A DNA stretch of 34,110 nucleotides from an uncultured Clostridia bacterium (GTDB lineage: Bacteria > Bacillota > Clostridia > Oscillospirales > Acutalibacteraceae): positions 1 to 34,110 of the forward strand of contig CAKZZS010000021.1 in the NCBI GenBank assembly GCA_937884975.1, written 5' to 3'. Below, in pieces: positions 32,889 through 34,110 of the stretch. A model generated the notes under the pieces. The model was given only the letters and a program-made list of their open reading frames with translations. It was not told the origin of the DNA and made no database searches. A program made the position numbers and the translations under genes. Every line of letters begins with the position of its first letter. Positions within the stretch are counted from its first letter, which is position 1.

Positions 32889-33953
32889 TTGGAAATCAAA
32901 TTTGTAAAGGCAGATACTCTTAAGGCAAAGCCCGACCCGTCAACACTCGGCTTCGGGAAAATCTTTTCGGACTATATGTTTATGATGGACTGGAATAAGG
33001 AAACCGGCTGGCAGAACGCAAGAATCGTTCCCTTTGAAAACCTCTCCATCCACCCTGCTTCAACCGTTCTTCACTACGGTTCGGCTATTTTTGAGGGACT
33101 TAAGGCTTACAGAAGAGCGGACGGAAAGGTTCAGCTTTTCAGACCGATGGAAAACATCCGCAGAATGAACAATTCCGCAGAGCGTCTTTGCCTGCCGCAG
33201 ATACCCGAAGATATGGCTCTTGAAATTTACACAAAGTTTGTTGACTGTGAAAAGGACTGGACTCCGTCGGCTGAAGGCACATCGCTTTATCTTCGTCCGT
33301 TTATGTTCGGTAATGACGAAAGTTTGGGCGTTCACGCAGTTCACAACGCAACATTTATTATCATCGCTTCCCCCGTCGGTTCATATTATAAAGAGGGCAT
33401 TAACCCCGTTAAGATTATGATAGAGGACGAAGACGTCAGAGCGGTTCGCGGCGGTACGGGTTACGCAAAGTGCGGCGGTAACTACGCGGCTTCAAACAGA
33501 GCAGGCGAAAGAGCGGAGCAGAAGGGTTATTCCCAGGTTCTCTGGCTTGACGGCGTTGAGAGAAAGTACATTGAAGAAGTCGGCGCTATGAACGTTATGT
33601 TCAAGATTAACGGCGAAATCGTAACTCCGAAGCTTACCGGCTCAATTCTTCCCGGCATTACAAGGAAGAGCTGCATTGAGGTTCTTAAAAGCGAGGGCTA
33701 CAACGTAAGTGAAAGGCTTTTAAGCCTTGAAGAGCTGACAAAGGCAATGGCTGACGGCACTCTTGAAGAGGCTTGGGGCTGCGGCACTGCGGCAGTTGTT
33801 TCACCCATCGGCGAGCTTTGCTACAAGGACCACAAGTACACAATTAACAACGGAGAAATCGGAGAGGTCACACAGCACCTTTACGATACGCTCACAGGTA
33901 TCCAGTGGGGCAAGACAGAGGATAAGTTCGGCTGGACAGTTGAAATTGGCTGA
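32889..33953 (+). CDS. ilvE: Branched-chain amino acid aminotransferase
   Basis: A 354-residue fold-type IV PLP aminotransferase of the BCAT family. It has LHYGSAIFEGLKAYRR (about 61-76), the PLP lysine Lys194 in GYAKCGGNYAAS, LWLDGVERKYIEEVGAMN, and GILPGITRKS-type segments typical of IlvE. The start is a TTG at 32889, preceded by AAGGAGT at about 8 bases. It interconverts Leu, Ile and Val with their 2-oxoacids. As the last gene behind the oxidoreductase, it would make the amino acids from the 2-oxoacids formed upstream. Confidence 0.9.
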   Translation: MEIKFVKADTLKAKPDPSTLGFGKIFSDYMFMMDWNKETGWQNARIVPFENLSIHPASTVLHYGSAIFEGLKAYRRADGKVQLFRPMENIRRMNNSAERLCLPQIPEDMALEIYTKFVDCEKDWTPSAEGTSLYLRPFMFGNDESLGVHAVHNATFIIIASPVGSYYKEGINPVKIMIEDEDVRAVRGGTGYAKCGGNYAASNRAGERAEQKGYSQVLWLDGVERKYIEEVGAMNVMFKINGEIVTPKLTGSILPGITRKSCIEVLKSEGYNVSERLLSLEELTKAMADGTLEEAWGCGTAAVVSPIGELCYKDHKYTINNGEIGEVTQHLYDTLTGIQWGKTEDKFGWTVEIG

Positions 33954-33974
33954 TAAAAAATTGTTATCAAACAC

Positions 33975-34007
33975 AAAAACCGAGCAGTTTTTACTGCTCG
34001 GTTTTTT
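33975..34007 (+). terminator. Rho-independent terminator of the Val T-box operon
   Basis: AAAAACCGAGCAG pairs perfectly with CTGCTCGGTTTTT (13 bp) around a TTTTTA loop, followed by T. It closes the transcript that begins at the Val leader, about 20 bases after the aminotransferase stop. Confidence 0.92.
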
Positions 34008-34013
34008 CTATGC

Positions 34014-34031
34014 CTTCCCCTTGAGGGGAAG
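34014..34031. repeat. Short palindrome at right edge
   Basis: CTTCCCC-TTGA-GGGGAAG is a perfect 7-bp stem-loop. It resembles intergenic palindromes scattered in gut clostridial genomes. Nothing else can be supported to the end of the window. Confidence 0.45.
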
Positions 34032-34110
34032 CAAAAAATACACCACCCCCGACCGAAAGGGCGTGCGGATAAGGGATTTAACAGATTTTGAAAAGCCCTT
34101 TTCCGCTATA

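Noticed and set aside
30515..33953. Pure catabolic (fermentative) BCAA oxidation by the VOR/IlvE operon
   Set aside because: Not excluded chemically, but control by a Val T-box means expression during valine shortage, which argues against breakdown as the main role.
1..34110. CRISPR array, tRNA or rRNA genes
   Set aside because: I saw no regularly spaced direct repeats with unique spacers and no tRNA- or rRNA-like sequence; the T-box leaders account for the structured RNA seen.

Overview
This window looks like a chromosomal segment of an anaerobic gut-type Clostridia (Firmicutes, Oscillospirales/Ruminococcaceae-like). The reasons are three T-box leaders, clostridial ribosome binding sites, a ferredoxin-dependent 2-oxoacid oxidoreductase and typical clostridial mobilizable-element genes. 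I cannot name a species.

Left part (1 to about 14485): two accessory segments appear to lie end to end. The first (1 to about 7462) is the right part of a mobilizable element: a RepA-type ATPase, a repeat-rich candidate transfer origin, a Mob relaxase, TnpV, a DUF4160/DUF2442 pair behind a promoter with an embedded palindrome, and a nucleotide-sanitation-like cargo (MazG-like, Nudix, methyltransferase, Nudix, a small unknown, RibD-type reductase). The second (about 7447 to 14485) is AT-rich. It carries a second TnpV, an AAA/DUF4143 ATPase, a nuclease-methyltransferase fusion with its specificity subunit (BcgI-like, without an HsdR motor) and a probable HEPN protein. A 16-bp direct repeat containing GAG TGG GAA TAA, which matches the usual 3' end of guaA (Glu-Trp-Glu-stop), flanks the second segment. 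Tandem TGGCAAC motifs with the same 11-bp spacing lie near both ends. This suggests stacking of islands at the 3' end of guaA, with guaA and the integrase(s) beyond the left edge.

Right part (14666 to 33953): the chromosome. A 3-hydroxyacyl-CoA dehydrogenase-like gene is followed by three T-box leaders, each with its own strong promoter and terminator. Aligned in the same register, their specifier codons read CTC (Leu), ATC (Ile) and GTA (Val). The Leu leader precedes a LeuA-like protein that has lost its catalytic and metal-binding residues, a TIM-barrel/acyl-CoA synthetase fusion and an amidohydrolase. The Ile leader precedes an XRE-cupin-acyl-CoA synthetase fusion. The Val leader precedes a paralogous fusion followed by a P-loop ATPase, a 2[4Fe-4S] ferredoxin, the alpha, beta and gamma subunits of a VOR-type 2-oxoacid:ferredoxin oxidoreductase, and a branched-chain aminotransferase.

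My reading is a tRNA-controlled salvage route. Isovalerate, 2-methylbutyrate and isobutyrate would be activated to CoA esters by three separately regulated ligases, reductively carboxylated by one shared oxidoreductase, and transaminated to Leu, Ile and Val. Because T-boxes switch genes on when a tRNA is uncharged, the anabolic direction fits better than amino acid fermentation. Chemistry and substrates are inferred, not shown. A minus-strand block (SDR, metallophosphoesterase, sialidase-like protein; 20745-24250) separates the Leu unit from the Ile and Val units and has no visible link to the pathway.
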